From: an uncultured Chlorobiaceae bacterium
GTDB taxonomy: Bacteria > Bacteroidota > Chlorobiia > Chlorobiales > Chlorobiaceae
Direction of reading: 5' to 3'
Length of the DNA: 33,808 bases
NCBI GenBank assembly: GCA_903942355.1
Contig: CAJAOR010000207.1
Location: 1 to 33,808, forward strand
Below, in pieces: positions 26,312-33,808 of the stretch (position 1 is its first letter; each line of letters begins with the position of its first letter). The notes below the pieces were generated by a model. That model was not told the origin of the DNA and searched no databases. It worked only from the letters and a program-made list of their open reading frames with translations. The position numbers and the translations under genes were made by a program.

Positions 26312-26764
26312 ATGAGACTCACCAGAATACATGCTGGCCCGGTGCTGGACTTCTTCACACCGGACTTCTCAACGCTGCTTGAGCTGCCGCTTGCTGGCAC
26401 TGCTATTGCTGCGGGCTTCCCCTCGCCTGCTGAGGAGTATGTCGAGATCGCGCTTGACCTGAACAAGGAGCTGATCAAGCACCCGGCATCCACCTTTTAT
26501 GCCAGGGTGAAAGGTGACTCCATGGTTGATGCGGGCATTCAGGATGGCGACTTGCTGGTTATCGACAAGGCCCTTGAACCGAAAGAAGGTAGTATTGCTG
26601 TTTGTTATCTTGATGGTGAGTTTACGGTGAAGAGACTGGCTGTGCGGGAAGAGTGCGTGTACCTCATGCCTGCCAATGCAGAGTTCAAGCCGATCAGAAT
26701 CACTGAAGAAAATGAGTTTCTGGTATGGGGACTTGTCGCTTATGTGATTCACAAACCACGGTAA
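26312..26764 (+). CDS. umuD: UmuD-like SOS mutagenesis protein (LexA/S24 autoprotease)
   Basis: A 150-residue S24-family protein. RecA filaments trigger self-cleavage to UmuD', which joins UmuC to form translesion DNA polymerase V. The expected cleavage site is AIAAGFPSPA (Ala34-Gly35). The catalytic Ser70 lies in VKGDSMVDAGI and Lys107 in FTVKRLA. These positions are each ten residues beyond those of E. coli UmuD, so the protein has a slightly longer N-terminus. GGAA precedes the ATG. umuC follows after 24 bp in the same operon. A broken umuD copy lies nearby at 25291-25446. Confidence 0.96.
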   Translation: MRLTRIHAGPVLDFFTPDFSTLLELPLAGTAIAAGFPSPAEEYVEIALDLNKELIKHPASTFYARVKGDSMVDAGIQDGDLLVIDKALEPKEGSIAVCYLDGEFTVKRLAVREECVYLMPANAEFKPIRITEENEFLVWGLVAYVIHKPR

Positions 26765-26788
26765 CCACGGCGCTGGAGATCAACCCCT

Positions 26789-28066
26789 ATGTTCGCTCTT
26801 GTTGACTGCAATAACTTCTATGCCTCTTGTGAGCGGGTGTTCAACCCCGCCCTGCGATTGCGCCCGGTCGTTGTGCTGTCGAACAACGACGGTTGCATTA
26901 TTGCCCGCTCTGAAGAGGCCAAGGCGCTTGGCATCCAAATGGGTATGCCGGAATTCAAGTGTCGCCCGCTGCTCAAGCAACATGAGGTGGCGGTCTTCTC
27001 GTCGAATTATGCCCTTTATGGCGATATGTCGTCACGAGTGATGATGACGCTGGCCGCCATTGCACCTGAAATTGAAGTCTACTCCATTGATGAGGCTTTT
27101 CTAGATATGACGAGCTTCGCGCGGTTCGACCTGACAGAGTACGGCAGGCTGATACGCAGGACGGTCAGGCAGCATACCGGCATTCCGGTCTGTGTCGGCA
27201 TGGCACCAACCAAAACGCTTGCAAAAATTGCCAACCGGCTAGCCAAAAAGAATCCGCACTATCAGGGCGTCTGCGTGCTCGCAAGCCATGCCGAGATCCA
27301 GGCGGCGCTTGAGCGAACAAAGGTTGAGGATATCTGGGGCATCGGGCGGCAGTGGAGCAAGGTGCTTCAGGCAAAGCGGATCGAGAGCGCCGCTGACCTG
27401 GCCGCTGCGCCTGCTGCATGGGTGCAGAAGCACCTGCACATCGTCGGCGCCAGAATTCAGGCTGAGCTGCTGGGCAAATCCTGCCTGCCGATGGAGCTGG
27501 TTCGGCCTGCAAAGCAAAGCATCTGCACTTCACGATCATTTGGCCGGATCGTTACCGACCTGGAGGAGCTGCAGCAGGCAGTGGCGACTTTTGCAGGCAA
27601 GTGCGCAGTAAAGCTACGAAAAGAGAACTCGCTGGCTTCGCTGCTTACCGTTTTTATCGCTACCAGTCCGTTCGATGAGTCGTGCAAACGATACTGGGGA
27701 ACCAGGACGGCTTCCCTGCCCTATCCGACGAGTGACTCTGTTGCGATTCTGCAGGCAGCGCAAACGATGCTTGACGGCATCTTTCGTGCCGGTATGAGCT
27801 ACAAGAAGGCTGGAGTAATTGTTAGTGGAATCGTGCCGCAAGCATCATGCAGCACAACGCTTTCGCTCTTTGCGGAGGAAGCGCCAGCTGCTCCTGAGCG
27901 GGATGGCAGGATTATGCAGGTGATGGATGCGATAAACAAACGCTATGGAAGCGGTGCCGTGCGACTGGCGGCGGAGAACTCAGAGAGCTGGAAGCCTCAT
28001 CAGGAGCGGCTTTCGGCAAGATACACGACACAGTGGGATGATATTATTGAGGTGAAGTTAAAATAG
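26789..28066 (+). CDS. umuC: UmuC-like DNA polymerase V catalytic subunit (Y family)
   Basis: A 425-residue Y-family polymerase, the normal length for UmuC. The active-site carboxylates are in FALVDCNNFYASCE (Asp6) and VYSIDEAFLDM (Asp101, Glu102). The thumb carries a helix-hairpin-helix-like VEDIWGIGRQWSKVL, and the little-finger region follows (about 245-350). TLSLF at about 354-358 could be the beta-clamp binding motif, matching the QLNLF-type peptide. It forms the umuDC operon and is expected to be SOS-induced. The high GC content of this gene relative to the AT-rich defence genes around it suggests a different history. Confidence 0.96.
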   Translation: MFALVDCNNFYASCERVFNPALRLRPVVVLSNNDGCIIARSEEAKALGIQMGMPEFKCRPLLKQHEVAVFSSNYALYGDMSSRVMMTLAAIAPEIEVYSIDEAFLDMTSFARFDLTEYGRLIRRTVRQHTGIPVCVGMAPTKTLAKIANRLAKKNPHYQGVCVLASHAEIQAALERTKVEDIWGIGRQWSKVLQAKRIESAADLAAAPAAWVQKHLHIVGARIQAELLGKSCLPMELVRPAKQSICTSRSFGRIVTDLEELQQAVATFAGKCAVKLRKENSLASLLTVFIATSPFDESCKRYWGTRTASLPYPTSDSVAILQAAQTMLDGIFRAGMSYKKAGVIVSGIVPQASCSTTLSLFAEEAPAAPERDGRIMQVMDAINKRYGSGAVRLAAENSESWKPHQERLSARYTTQWDDIIEVKLK

Positions 28067-28106
28067 TGCTGGATGCTGAGAGTGATGAACTCAAATGCTC
28101 CAGCAC
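28066..28106. terminator. Hairpin between convergent umuC and the nuclease gene
   Basis: GTGCTGGA (28066-28073) and TCCAGCAC (28099-28106) are perfect 8-bp inverted arms directly after the umuC stop. The long loop and absence of a clean T-run make intrinsic termination plausible but not certain. Confidence 0.4.
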
Positions 28107-28136
28107 CCGTGCTTGTTCCATAAAAAAGTTGTTCTG

Positions 28137-29018
28137 CTATGCAACGACCAGATATCTATCTGACAAATATTGCTTCCATCTCAATATTTCTTCATTGCCT
28201 TCAATTGCCTGGATGTATCGCTCGTAAGTACATCCGAAGACCTTTTGAGGTTCATTCAGATACGATTGGTATTCCGGGATGACCTTATCGAAATGCTTGT
28301 TCCCTGATGGATAGAGTATAATTGAATAAAAATCGTCAAGTTTATTTTCATTATCAGGACTTAATTGGCACATAGATAAGCCCAGAAGATGGTTTCTCCA
28401 TATCTGCCTCAAATCGTCGCCATGAAGCCTAGGATTATCGGTATCAAGAAATGCCGACGATTGCCGGGTAACCTGCCAGTATCTTGACTGTTTATCTTCG
28501 ACTTTCTTTTTCTCGGTTTTGCCGATTGGATACCCTCTCTCTGTGTACTTTAACTCAATCCCGATGCCTGTTTTCTTTCCCTGACGGTCCGTAAAACTAA
28601 TGAATGTGTCAAATGAAGTGGCATCATCCAGGTAATCACCTTTCGGCTTGGGAGCAAACTCAATCTTGATCTTGTACGGAGCATCGCTCTCCAGGCCAAA
28701 TGCGGTTTTGATAATGTGCTTTGCCAGCGAAGGATCGGTACGAAGCGGAGCAAGCATGTTAAAAGGAATGTGTTCGCTCCGCAGCATATCCCCATCACGA
28801 GATATTGAGTTTTCGGAATACCGCTTCCGAAGCGCCCTTTTAACATTGAGCCCATCGTAATAGTTGTGCAGAGCCTTTGCGTCTGGCTCGGTCAATTTGC
28901 TCCCATATTCGTTGCATTCCATTTGAAGAACGTTGGCTCGATATTGAGATTGATGGAGTCTGGCTGCTGCTTTGAAACTATCGTCAAGAGGGTATGGCTT
29001 ACCGATATCAATCATCAT
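28137..29018 (-). CDS. PD-(D/E)XK-like putative restriction endonuclease (PGN_0703-like)
   Basis: A 293-residue protein. A nuclease signature is visible as SFDTFISF (Asp137), then a beta strand GIGIELKYTE with Glu155-Leu-Lys157, the D...ExK arrangement. The N-terminal basic region (HQSQYRANVLQ, RALRKRYSEN) and the overall length resemble proteins annotated as PGN_0703-type putative restriction endonucleases; this family call is from memory. Two adjacent ATGs (29018 and 29015) can serve as start. It converges on umuC, and the small zinc-protein gene upstream on the same strand is 241 bp away. Three TGTTACG sequences lie in its upstream region. Confidence 0.65.
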   Translation of the reverse strand: MMIDIGKPYPLDDSFKAAARLHQSQYRANVLQMECNEYGSKLTEPDAKALHNYYDGLNVKRALRKRYSENSISRDGDMLRSEHIPFNMLAPLRTDPSLAKHIIKTAFGLESDAPYKIKIEFAPKPKGDYLDDATSFDTFISFTDRQGKKTGIGIELKYTERGYPIGKTEKKKVEDKQSRYWQVTRQSSAFLDTDNPRLHGDDLRQIWRNHLLGLSMCQLSPDNENKLDDFYSIILYPSGNKHFDKVIPEYQSYLNEPQKVFGCTYERYIQAIEGNEEILRWKQYLSDRYLVVA

Positions 29019-29039
29019 GATCCTTTAAAGTTTTTTGAT

Positions 29040-29100
29040 TGTTACGAAACCCTTGGAGCATATGTTACGTACTTAAATTAATGATGATTGATTTGTTACG
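29040..29100. promoter_or_regulatory. Three TGTTACG repeats upstream of the putative nuclease gene
   Basis: TGTTACG occurs at 29040-29046, 29063-29069 and 29094-29100, spaced 23 and 31 bp apart, in the non-coding region before the minus-strand gene starting at 29018. They may be regulator binding sites. The rest of 29101-29259 shows no gene; it ends with a run of A bases that would be a T-run for the minus-strand gene ending at 29260. Confidence 0.3.
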
Positions 29101-29259
29101 GACAGGAATACCACCCCTTTAGATACTTGAGGCCTGCCATGCAGCTTGCCTCAGTTGCATCTGATTAGAATTTACCTCCCTGTCAGAAACCAGATAATTT
29201 CTTTCATTCATCGTTTTGTCTAATAAAAAAAAGAAGCTGACCCTTATCGTTGCAGCAAG

Positions 29260-29481
29260 TCACCTCTGCAGCCTCTCAGCCATTTCCTGAAGCTTCGCAA
29301 TATCTCGATTGATGATGTCGATGGCGCAAGTAGCACAGTAGTGTTCGTTTGACCTACCATCAGAAACCTTCAAGCGCTTGTCGCCACTCATAACACGATG
29401 TGCTGCATTGTGTTGACAATTATGTGCTTTTTTAGCCTCGTCTACCTCCACTCTCTGTAGAATTGATTTCGGTCTAGGCAC
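29260..29481 (-). CDS. Small zinc-finger-like protein coupled to the helicase gene
   Basis: A 73-residue protein starting at GTG 29481. That start has a strong ribosome binding site (GGGAGG six nt upstream) located inside the end of the helicase gene, and the two genes overlap by 8 bp. The track's longer ORF is thus too long. AHNCQHNAAHRV and EHYCATCA give Cys, His and Cys-x2-Cys ligands suited to one zinc ion. A short helical tail follows (IAKLQEMAERLQ). Tight coupling suggests it works with the helicase, perhaps as a nucleic-acid-binding subunit. The family is not recognised by name. Confidence 0.7.
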   Translation of the reverse strand: MPRPKSILQRVEVDEAKKAHNCQHNAAHRVMSGDKRLKVSDGRSNEHYCATCAIDIINRDIAKLQEMAERLQR

Positions 29482-31270
29482 TGAATACCTCCCTTTGTGC
29501 AGCTTCTGACAATTCCGAAAATCTCTCGTTGATGGTATCAAGCTGAGTACGAGTAAATTCGGCACGCCGCCCTACACCAAGTCCTACCGCCGCTGCGATG
29601 TGCCTATCAATCGCAGCCTTCAACACTACAAAGTTCGTTCTCCGGTGACTATGAGTATCAAGGTCAAAGCCAGAAGAGTTTATACCACGAGCATTTAGTA
29701 TCAGTCCGACCTCAGTACGAACACGCATGTCCAAGCTAGACCGTGCTGCTTGTCGTTGCCTTACCCTAGTGGTAGGTATCGGTTGCAACTCCATCACTTG
29801 ACGAACTGCATCTGCAGAATAACCTCGTTCCTGAAGCATACGAATAGCCTGCATAGCTTCGGAATCTCCTTGAATAAGCGGTATTTCCTCTACTGTTACG
29901 CCTGATTGTCCTCGGACGTTCACAGTGTTTATGGCTCTGGCGACAGGCGTTGCTGTAATTTCGTTAGAGTGCGAGAAATCCAGTCCCTCCAAGGGCAGAA
30001 GCTGATCGAAAAACTCTTGGTCAGCCTCGCTATATTCCTGAAAATCCTGCCACCTTTGAGCAACGTTCGCTCCAGCATGAAAAACAACAGTCCCTTGATT
30101 CAAAGAATGCTGACTGTCATTCTGTACGATCACACGCATGATACGTCCAACAAACTGAACAAACGGTGACAGGTTAGAAAAGATGCTGAATACTGCTGCA
30201 ACTGACAAGTATGGATGGTCAAAGCCTTCTCCCAACTTTCGAACTTGCACAATAACGTCCAGTTGATGGTTCTCCAACTGCGAAAGCACTCGGTCATTCG
30301 CGGCTGACGCTTCACGACTGTGAACGTAGTCAGCGCGACGCCCTCGGGCTCGGTAGGCTTCCACGATCTGCCGACAGTGTTCAAAGTTGAGGGCTGACGC
30401 AATAATCTTAACCCTATTATCAGCGGTCTCAGTGCGAATTCGATCAAGTTCGCGTATAGAAGCATCCACGATAGTGTTCAGTGTCTCCAATGAGGTAACA
30501 ATACTCCGGCGGAAGTCGGCGTCCTCCTCCCCAAGACGACGCACCTCTTCCAGCGGAACTACGATCTCCTGATCATCCTCTCGTCGAACATAACTCAATG
30601 TCCGAGGGTTTAGCACGAGAGCCTTTAGGCGTTTGATATAGCCCTCCTGAATAGCCCGAAATACTGGGTATGAGTAGATGATACTGCCAGCCATCCTTTG
30701 ACCATCAGCACGAAGAGGTGTTGCACTCAGGTTGATGATGCGTGCCCTTGGAAATCTTTGCTTCAGGGAATCCCATGTTGCAGCCACACTGTGATGTCCC
30801 TCATCGAAAAGTATGAGATCAAAAAAGTCATCTGGAAGAGAGCTTAGCCATCGATTTTCCTCACCTTGAAGCTGCTGAATGTTAGTGACAACAACATCCG
30901 CTTCATCAAGGTCGCCAAGGTTAGTCGTGGTACCACGAATCTCGACAGGCTCCGGGTATGGCGGAACTGTAAGGACACTAGTTCTTAAGTAGAACATTTG
31001 TGGTTGTGTCGGATCAAAATCTTTGTACAGTTGATCCGCAATTCGAAGCCCAGGCGCAATAACAAGAGTCCTGTTTGCTTGGAAAGCGAAGGGAGCAAGC
31101 GCAATACATCCCGATTTACCACAACCCACAGGCAGAACAATGCCTGCCTCGCGTTCGCATTCTGGGTTCAAAGCAAATTCCTGTAGTGCTGCAAAAGCCT
31201 CTCGTTGAGGAATACGCAATTGCATATTCCCTATGATGGCCGGTTGACGCGTCTCAAAAAAATTACTCAC
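29474..31270 (-). CDS. SF2 DEAD/DEAH-type helicase (type III Res-like)
   Basis: A 598-residue superfamily 2 helicase or translocase. Motif I is PVGCGKSG (residues 47-54), motif II FDEGHH (about 155-160), motif III LSATPLRADG (about 180-189) and motif VI QFVGRIMR (about 374-381), with motif V-like GEGFDHP before it. The two RecA-like domains account for about residues 15-400. The C-terminal ~200 residues contain LQERGYSADAVRQVMELQ, a UBA-like or small helical element, and an uncharacterised tail. No nuclease or methyltransferase domain is fused. With its small coupled partner and the nearby nuclease it looks like a defence module rather than a complete type III restriction system, since no mod gene is present. 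Confidence 0.87.
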   Translation of the reverse strand: MSNFFETRQPAIIGNMQLRIPQREAFAALQEFALNPECEREAGIVLPVGCGKSGCIALAPFAFQANRTLVIAPGLRIADQLYKDFDPTQPQMFYLRTSVLTVPPYPEPVEIRGTTTNLGDLDEADVVVTNIQQLQGEENRWLSSLPDDFFDLILFDEGHHSVAATWDSLKQRFPRARIINLSATPLRADGQRMAGSIIYSYPVFRAIQEGYIKRLKALVLNPRTLSYVRREDDQEIVVPLEEVRRLGEEDADFRRSIVTSLETLNTIVDASIRELDRIRTETADNRVKIIASALNFEHCRQIVEAYRARGRRADYVHSREASAANDRVLSQLENHQLDVIVQVRKLGEGFDHPYLSVAAVFSIFSNLSPFVQFVGRIMRVIVQNDSQHSLNQGTVVFHAGANVAQRWQDFQEYSEADQEFFDQLLPLEGLDFSHSNEITATPVARAINTVNVRGQSGVTVEEIPLIQGDSEAMQAIRMLQERGYSADAVRQVMELQPIPTTRVRQRQAARSSLDMRVRTEVGLILNARGINSSGFDLDTHSHRRTNFVVLKAAIDRHIAAAVGLGVGRRAEFTRTQLDTINERFSELSEAAQREVFSA

Positions 31271-31470
31271 TATAATGCTTTCCTTTTACGAGGTCGATTA
31301 ACTATTGAGTCTTCCTCCAAAAATCAGGAGGCATATTACTGTAAAAACAAACATAATAACACATTATAATCATATAGAATTTCAAATAAAACGGCAAGTC
31401 TGTTTTAATAAATAATAAGAATCAGATCCTTACTTATTACTTTATTTAGGATTAGCATAGATCACTACAC

Positions 31471-31617
31471 AAGGGGTCTTCACGCAACGGAAATAATCGG
31501 GCGCTAAGCCTCATAATTCAGAAGAACACGCTGGGAGCCAATCACCCGATCACCAAAGAGACGCAGGCAAATCTTGCACTGCTCATCTCGGCAAAGCAAG
31601 AACAATCAAAAAAATAA
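31471..31617 (+). pseudogene. C-terminal remnant of a kinesin-light-chain-type TPR protein
   Basis: An open frame without a start reads NNRALSLIIQKNTLGANHPI, then TKETQANLALL and a lysine-rich end (QEQSKK) before a TAA at 31615-31617. The pattern RAL...TLGANHP...NLALL is the signature of kinesin-light-chain-like tetratricopeptide repeats, often found in large signalling or defence proteins. The rest of such a protein is missing. The beginning coincides with a Tn3-end-like sequence. Confidence 0.5.
31473..31508 (+). repeat. Tn3-type terminal-inverted-repeat-like sequence
   Basis: The 36-bp stretch starts GGGGTCTTCACGCAACGGAA and ends GGGCGCTAAG. It resembles the general Tn3-family end (GGGGTC, then ACGGAAA, then CGCTAAG) but differs from the intact element at 12881. 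Its orientation puts a former element to the right. No partner was found. Confidence 0.4.
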
Positions 31618-32221
31618 GCATCAGATTCTTTTTCCTCCTGCCCCATTGAAAGTCTACTCCCCTCTTGATGTTCAACGATACGATTGCCGGTAAAACGTTT
31701 TTGAGAGATACCTTGAAACACTCTCGATCATTTCCTGCACGCCTAAAAGCGGAATATCTTTTGCGCCGTGCTGGAAATGAAGATATTCGGATAGAAATAA
31801 ATATTCACTAAAAAATATCCCGTTCAGCTCCCCTCTCGGCATTTAACGATATGGTATTCAGCCGGAATGCGCCACGATGCGATGCCACTCCGGCAACGGT
31901 TCGCTTTCAGCCGGGTATCACGCAAAGAGGGTAAGAACGATGGCCTCCGCAAAGGTTTAAAAAAAGATGCTGCAGTGGCTACCTTCTTTTTTCAAAAAAA
32001 CATTGCTCTGGCTCAAAAACAAAGCGCCATGATCGGTGTACCGACAAGGCGCATGACAAGCGCTAAAAGCCGGTGTTGTCAGCTTTTTACCAAAGGGAAA
32101 GGGATGCATACCAAGCATGACCTTGGGACAAGCATTGCTGGAGTTGCGTCATGAAATCATGGAGGCGGAAATACACTTCATCATTGGCATTGCGTAGCGA
32201 ATCAACTCATTATGTTGATTA
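31618..32221. other. Non-coding region upstream of the AbiE operon
   Basis: No gene is supported here. The 95-aa track ORF at 31867-32154 has an unusual basic composition and no recognisable pattern. Two imperfect direct repeats (CTCCCCTCT...AACGATA) lie at 31657-31680 and 31828-31851, matching at 19 of 24 positions by eye. Confidence 0.4.
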
Positions 32222-32275
32222 ATGTTCAATTATTTGCTATGTTCAAATTAAATGAACAAAAAATATATTGAACAT
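32222..32275. promoter_or_regulatory. Operator-like repeats at the AbiE promoter
   Basis: ATGTTCAAT (32222-32230) is repeated as ATGTTCAAA (32239-32247) and occurs inverted as ATTGAACAT (32267-32275), just inside the coding region. AbiEi antitoxins are known to repress their own operon through repeats at the promoter, so these are likely binding sites. Confidence 0.5.
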
Positions 32276-33304
32276 AAATTAGCCGGAGACAATGAAGAAA
32301 TCTTTCGGCGGGCTATGGAAGCCCTGAAGACAATCGCTCCACTGGAATACGCGATTGAACCGTGTCACGTCCTTCATGACCAAGGATACGAATTCTTGAT
32401 GAGGGGAAAAGTTTTCGGGAACGCATTCGTCTGGTGCATCGTGGTAAAAAAATATCTTACCAAAACCGACGAACTCCAGGTTCTCGTAAACAGGGATAAG
32501 ATGCCACATCCATTTGTGCTGGCGACAAGATACATTCCCCCTGAGACCGCGGCAAGATTGCGCGATACCGGCATCCAGTTCATCGACACGGTCGGAAACG
32601 CCTTTCTCAATCAACCTCCACTGTTGATTTTCGTTCAAGGAAATAAACCGGAAAAGGAAGAAATCGTTCTTCCCACAGCTCGTATCTTCAGAGGAGTTGG
32701 CCTGAAGATCGTCTACCTCTTTTTGTGCCAACCGGAACTGGTCGAGAAAACGTATCGCGATCTGGCCTGGATGGCGAATGTCGCCTTGGGAACGGTGAAA
32801 AGCACCATGACCGAACTGATCCAGAGAGGCTTCATATTCGACATGGGCAAAAAGGGAAAAAAGCTCCTGGATAAAAAGAAGCTCTTTGAGCGCTGGATTG
32901 CTGCGTATCCCGACTACTTAAAACCTAAACTGTTGATGGGGCGATTCCGGGGTGATGGGGAGTGGTGGAAGGACATCCAACTGGATCCCGCTGTCGCGCA
33001 ATGGGGCGGCGAGGTTGCCGCAGCGAAACTGACCGGATACCTGAAACCTAGCACTGTAACACTGTATGCGGACAAGCATCGTCTCGGAGAGCTCGTGGTC
33101 GCCAATAGACTGATAAAAGACCCGCACGGCAATATAGAGATTCTCGAACGGTTCTGGCCGCTGAACAATGACTTCGGTGACGGCGATACGGTGCACCCGA
33201 TCATCATCTATGCTGACCTTGTCGCCATCGGCGACCAACGCACAACGGAAACCGCAAGAATAATTTATGAACAACATATCGATCAATATTTCAGGCAGGA
33301 TTGA
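32252..33304 (+). CDS. AbiEi-family antitoxin (type IV toxin-antitoxin)
   Basis: A 350-residue protein. The middle portion carries IQFIDTVGNAFLN (about residues 108-120), the D-x-x-GN element of AbiEi-type proteins. A winged helix at about 161-195 follows (YRDLAWMANVALGTVKSTMT), the DNA-binding part used for autorepression. The C-terminal domain should neutralise the toxin. Repeated ATGTTCAA sites lie at its promoter. The next gene is a nucleotidyltransferase that overlaps its end by 38 bp in another frame, the expected antitoxin-toxin order. Identification is by motif and context. Confidence 0.8.
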   Translation: MNKKYIEHKLAGDNEEIFRRAMEALKTIAPLEYAIEPCHVLHDQGYEFLMRGKVFGNAFVWCIVVKKYLTKTDELQVLVNRDKMPHPFVLATRYIPPETAARLRDTGIQFIDTVGNAFLNQPPLLIFVQGNKPEKEEIVLPTARIFRGVGLKIVYLFLCQPELVEKTYRDLAWMANVALGTVKSTMTELIQRGFIFDMGKKGKKLLDKKKLFERWIAAYPDYLKPKLLMGRFRGDGEWWKDIQLDPAVAQWGGEVAAAKLTGYLKPSTVTLYADKHRLGELVVANRLIKDPHGNIEILERFWPLNNDFGDGDTVHPIIIYADLVAIGDQRTTETARIIYEQHIDQYFRQD

Positions 33305-33808
33305 CCCTGAAAGAGTATCTGTTCTGAGAGCGATCACTGACGTTGCCAAGGAACTCAACATAAATTTCTTCGTTGTGGGGGCTTTTGCTCGTGACGTGAT
33401 CTTTGAACATATACATCGGATTTCCGCTCCTCGAATGACGGAAGACATCGACATTGGCATTGAGTTGGCAAATTGGGAAGAATTCAAACGCCTGACTGAC
33501 ACCCTGATCGAGCGCGGGCATTTCTCCCCGACAAATTTACCGCACCGCTTCAGTGCCAGTTCATTTCCAACCCTTGTAGATATCGTGCCCTATGGGGGGA
33601 TTGGCGACGAAACGAAGCGGATCAGTTGGCCTCCAAACCATGACATGATCATGAGTATCCTCGGGTTTGAAGAAGCGTATCAATCAGCATTGAACGTGCG
33701 TTTAAGCAACGAACCGCCTTTGGAGATTCTGGTTCCTTCGATACCTGCACTGGCACTCCTGAAGATCATCTCCTGGGACGACGCTTACCCGGAACGCGAG
33801 CGTGATGC
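33267..33808 (+). CDS. AbiEii-type nucleotidyltransferase toxin (partial, cut by window end)
   Basis: Not in the ORF track because it runs off the window. The first 180 codons start MNNISINISGRIDPERVSVL. The nucleotidyltransferase signature is present: FVVGAFARDV (about 36-45) followed by TEDIDIGIEL (about 58-67) with the metal-binding Asp pair. FPTLVDIVPYGGI and PALALLKIISW continue the usual domain. AbiEii-family toxins transfer nucleotides to cellular RNAs, and some members of this group have been shown to modify tRNA. The start overlaps the antitoxin gene by 38 bp; no later start codon in frame fits better. The C-terminal helical domain lies outside the window. Confidence 0.8.
   Translation, partial: MNNISINISGRIDPERVSVLRAITDVAKELNINFFVVGAFARDVIFEHIHRISAPRMTEDIDIGIELANWEEFKRLTDTLIERGHFSPTNLPHRFSASSFPTLVDIVPYGGIGDETKRISWPPNHDMIMSILGFEEAYQSALNVRLSNEPPLEILVPSIPALALLKIISWDDAYPERERD

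Noticed and set aside
26149-26493. 5' extension of the SRAP ORF
   Set aside because: SRAP proteins must begin MCGRF with Cys as residue 2. The extension covers the divergent promoter and the start of umuD.
27165-27539. 124-aa and other long antisense ORFs within umuC
   Set aside because: They are shadows of the high-GC umuC gene with Arg/Ala/Pro-rich, non-protein-like composition.
29482-29565. Longer version of the small zinc protein (start 29565)
   Set aside because: It would overlap the helicase gene by 92 bp. The GTG at 29481 has a strong ribosome binding site.
31867-32154. 95-aa plus-strand ORF in the long gap
   Set aside because: It is basic and irregular with no recognisable pattern and lacks a ribosome binding site. 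I treat it as a chance ORF.
1-33808. tRNA, rRNA or riboswitch genes
   Set aside because: I saw no convincing cloverleaf, rRNA core or riboswitch sequence by eye. A covariance-model search would be needed to exclude small RNAs.

Overview
The window looks like a chromosomal segment of a bacterium, most likely a green sulfur bacterium (Chlorobium or a relative). That is an inference from the general character of the proteins and a TauE/SafE sulfur-compound exporter; no rRNA, tRNA or taxonomic marker is present. Coordinates 1-6900 read as ordinary chromosome. From about 7000 to the end the window is an accessory region built of defence genes, DNA-repair genes and mobile-element debris.

Region by region: (1) 1-6900 holds a ClC-type chloride transporter with a C-terminal CBS-like region, a DUF389 membrane protein, an ArsB/NhaD-superfamily antiporter, two small unknown proteins and a DUF1275 membrane protein. 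(2) 7037-11880 is bracketed by an intact tyrosine recombinase and, in the same orientation, a decayed copy of its 3' third. Between them lie an AAA ATPase/HNH nuclease pair of Septu-like layout, a Tn3-type inverted-repeat remnant and an AT-rich gene of unknown function. (3) 12042-12078 holds one isolated CRISPR-like repeat. (4) 12175-18117 is an HNH gene cut near its 3' end by a complete Tn3-family transposon (12881-17639, 38-bp inverted repeats, target duplication TAAAT). The transposon carries tnpA, a res-like region, a serine resolvase and a TauE/SafE permease. The severed 3' end of the HNH gene survives beyond the transposon and overlaps a second, frameshifted gene, so the original operon can be reconstructed.

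(5) 18182-25264, all on the minus strand, holds a small ORF, an N6-adenine methyltransferase, a type IIG-like restriction-modification enzyme with an N-terminal nuclease, and a GHKL-ATPase protein with a C-terminal PD-(D/E)XK-like nuclease. The first three overlap and form an operon. (6) 25291-28066 is an SOS/mutagenesis block: a umuD fragment, a YedK/HMCES-type SRAP gene, intact umuD and umuC. (7) 28137-31270 on the minus strand holds an SF2 helicase, a translationally coupled small zinc-binding-type protein and a separate PD-(D/E)XK-like nuclease. (8) 31271-32251 contains relics: a TPR-protein C-terminus and a Tn3-type inverted-repeat-like sequence. (9) 32252-33808 is an AbiE-type type IV toxin-antitoxin pair with repeated operator-like sites; the toxin gene is cut by the window end.

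Taken together this is a layered defence island. The best candidates for little-described systems are the GHKL-ATPase/nuclease beside the restriction-modification operon, the helicase plus small zinc protein (plus nuclease) group, and the HNH operon split by the transposon. All functions are read from motifs only; no database search was possible.
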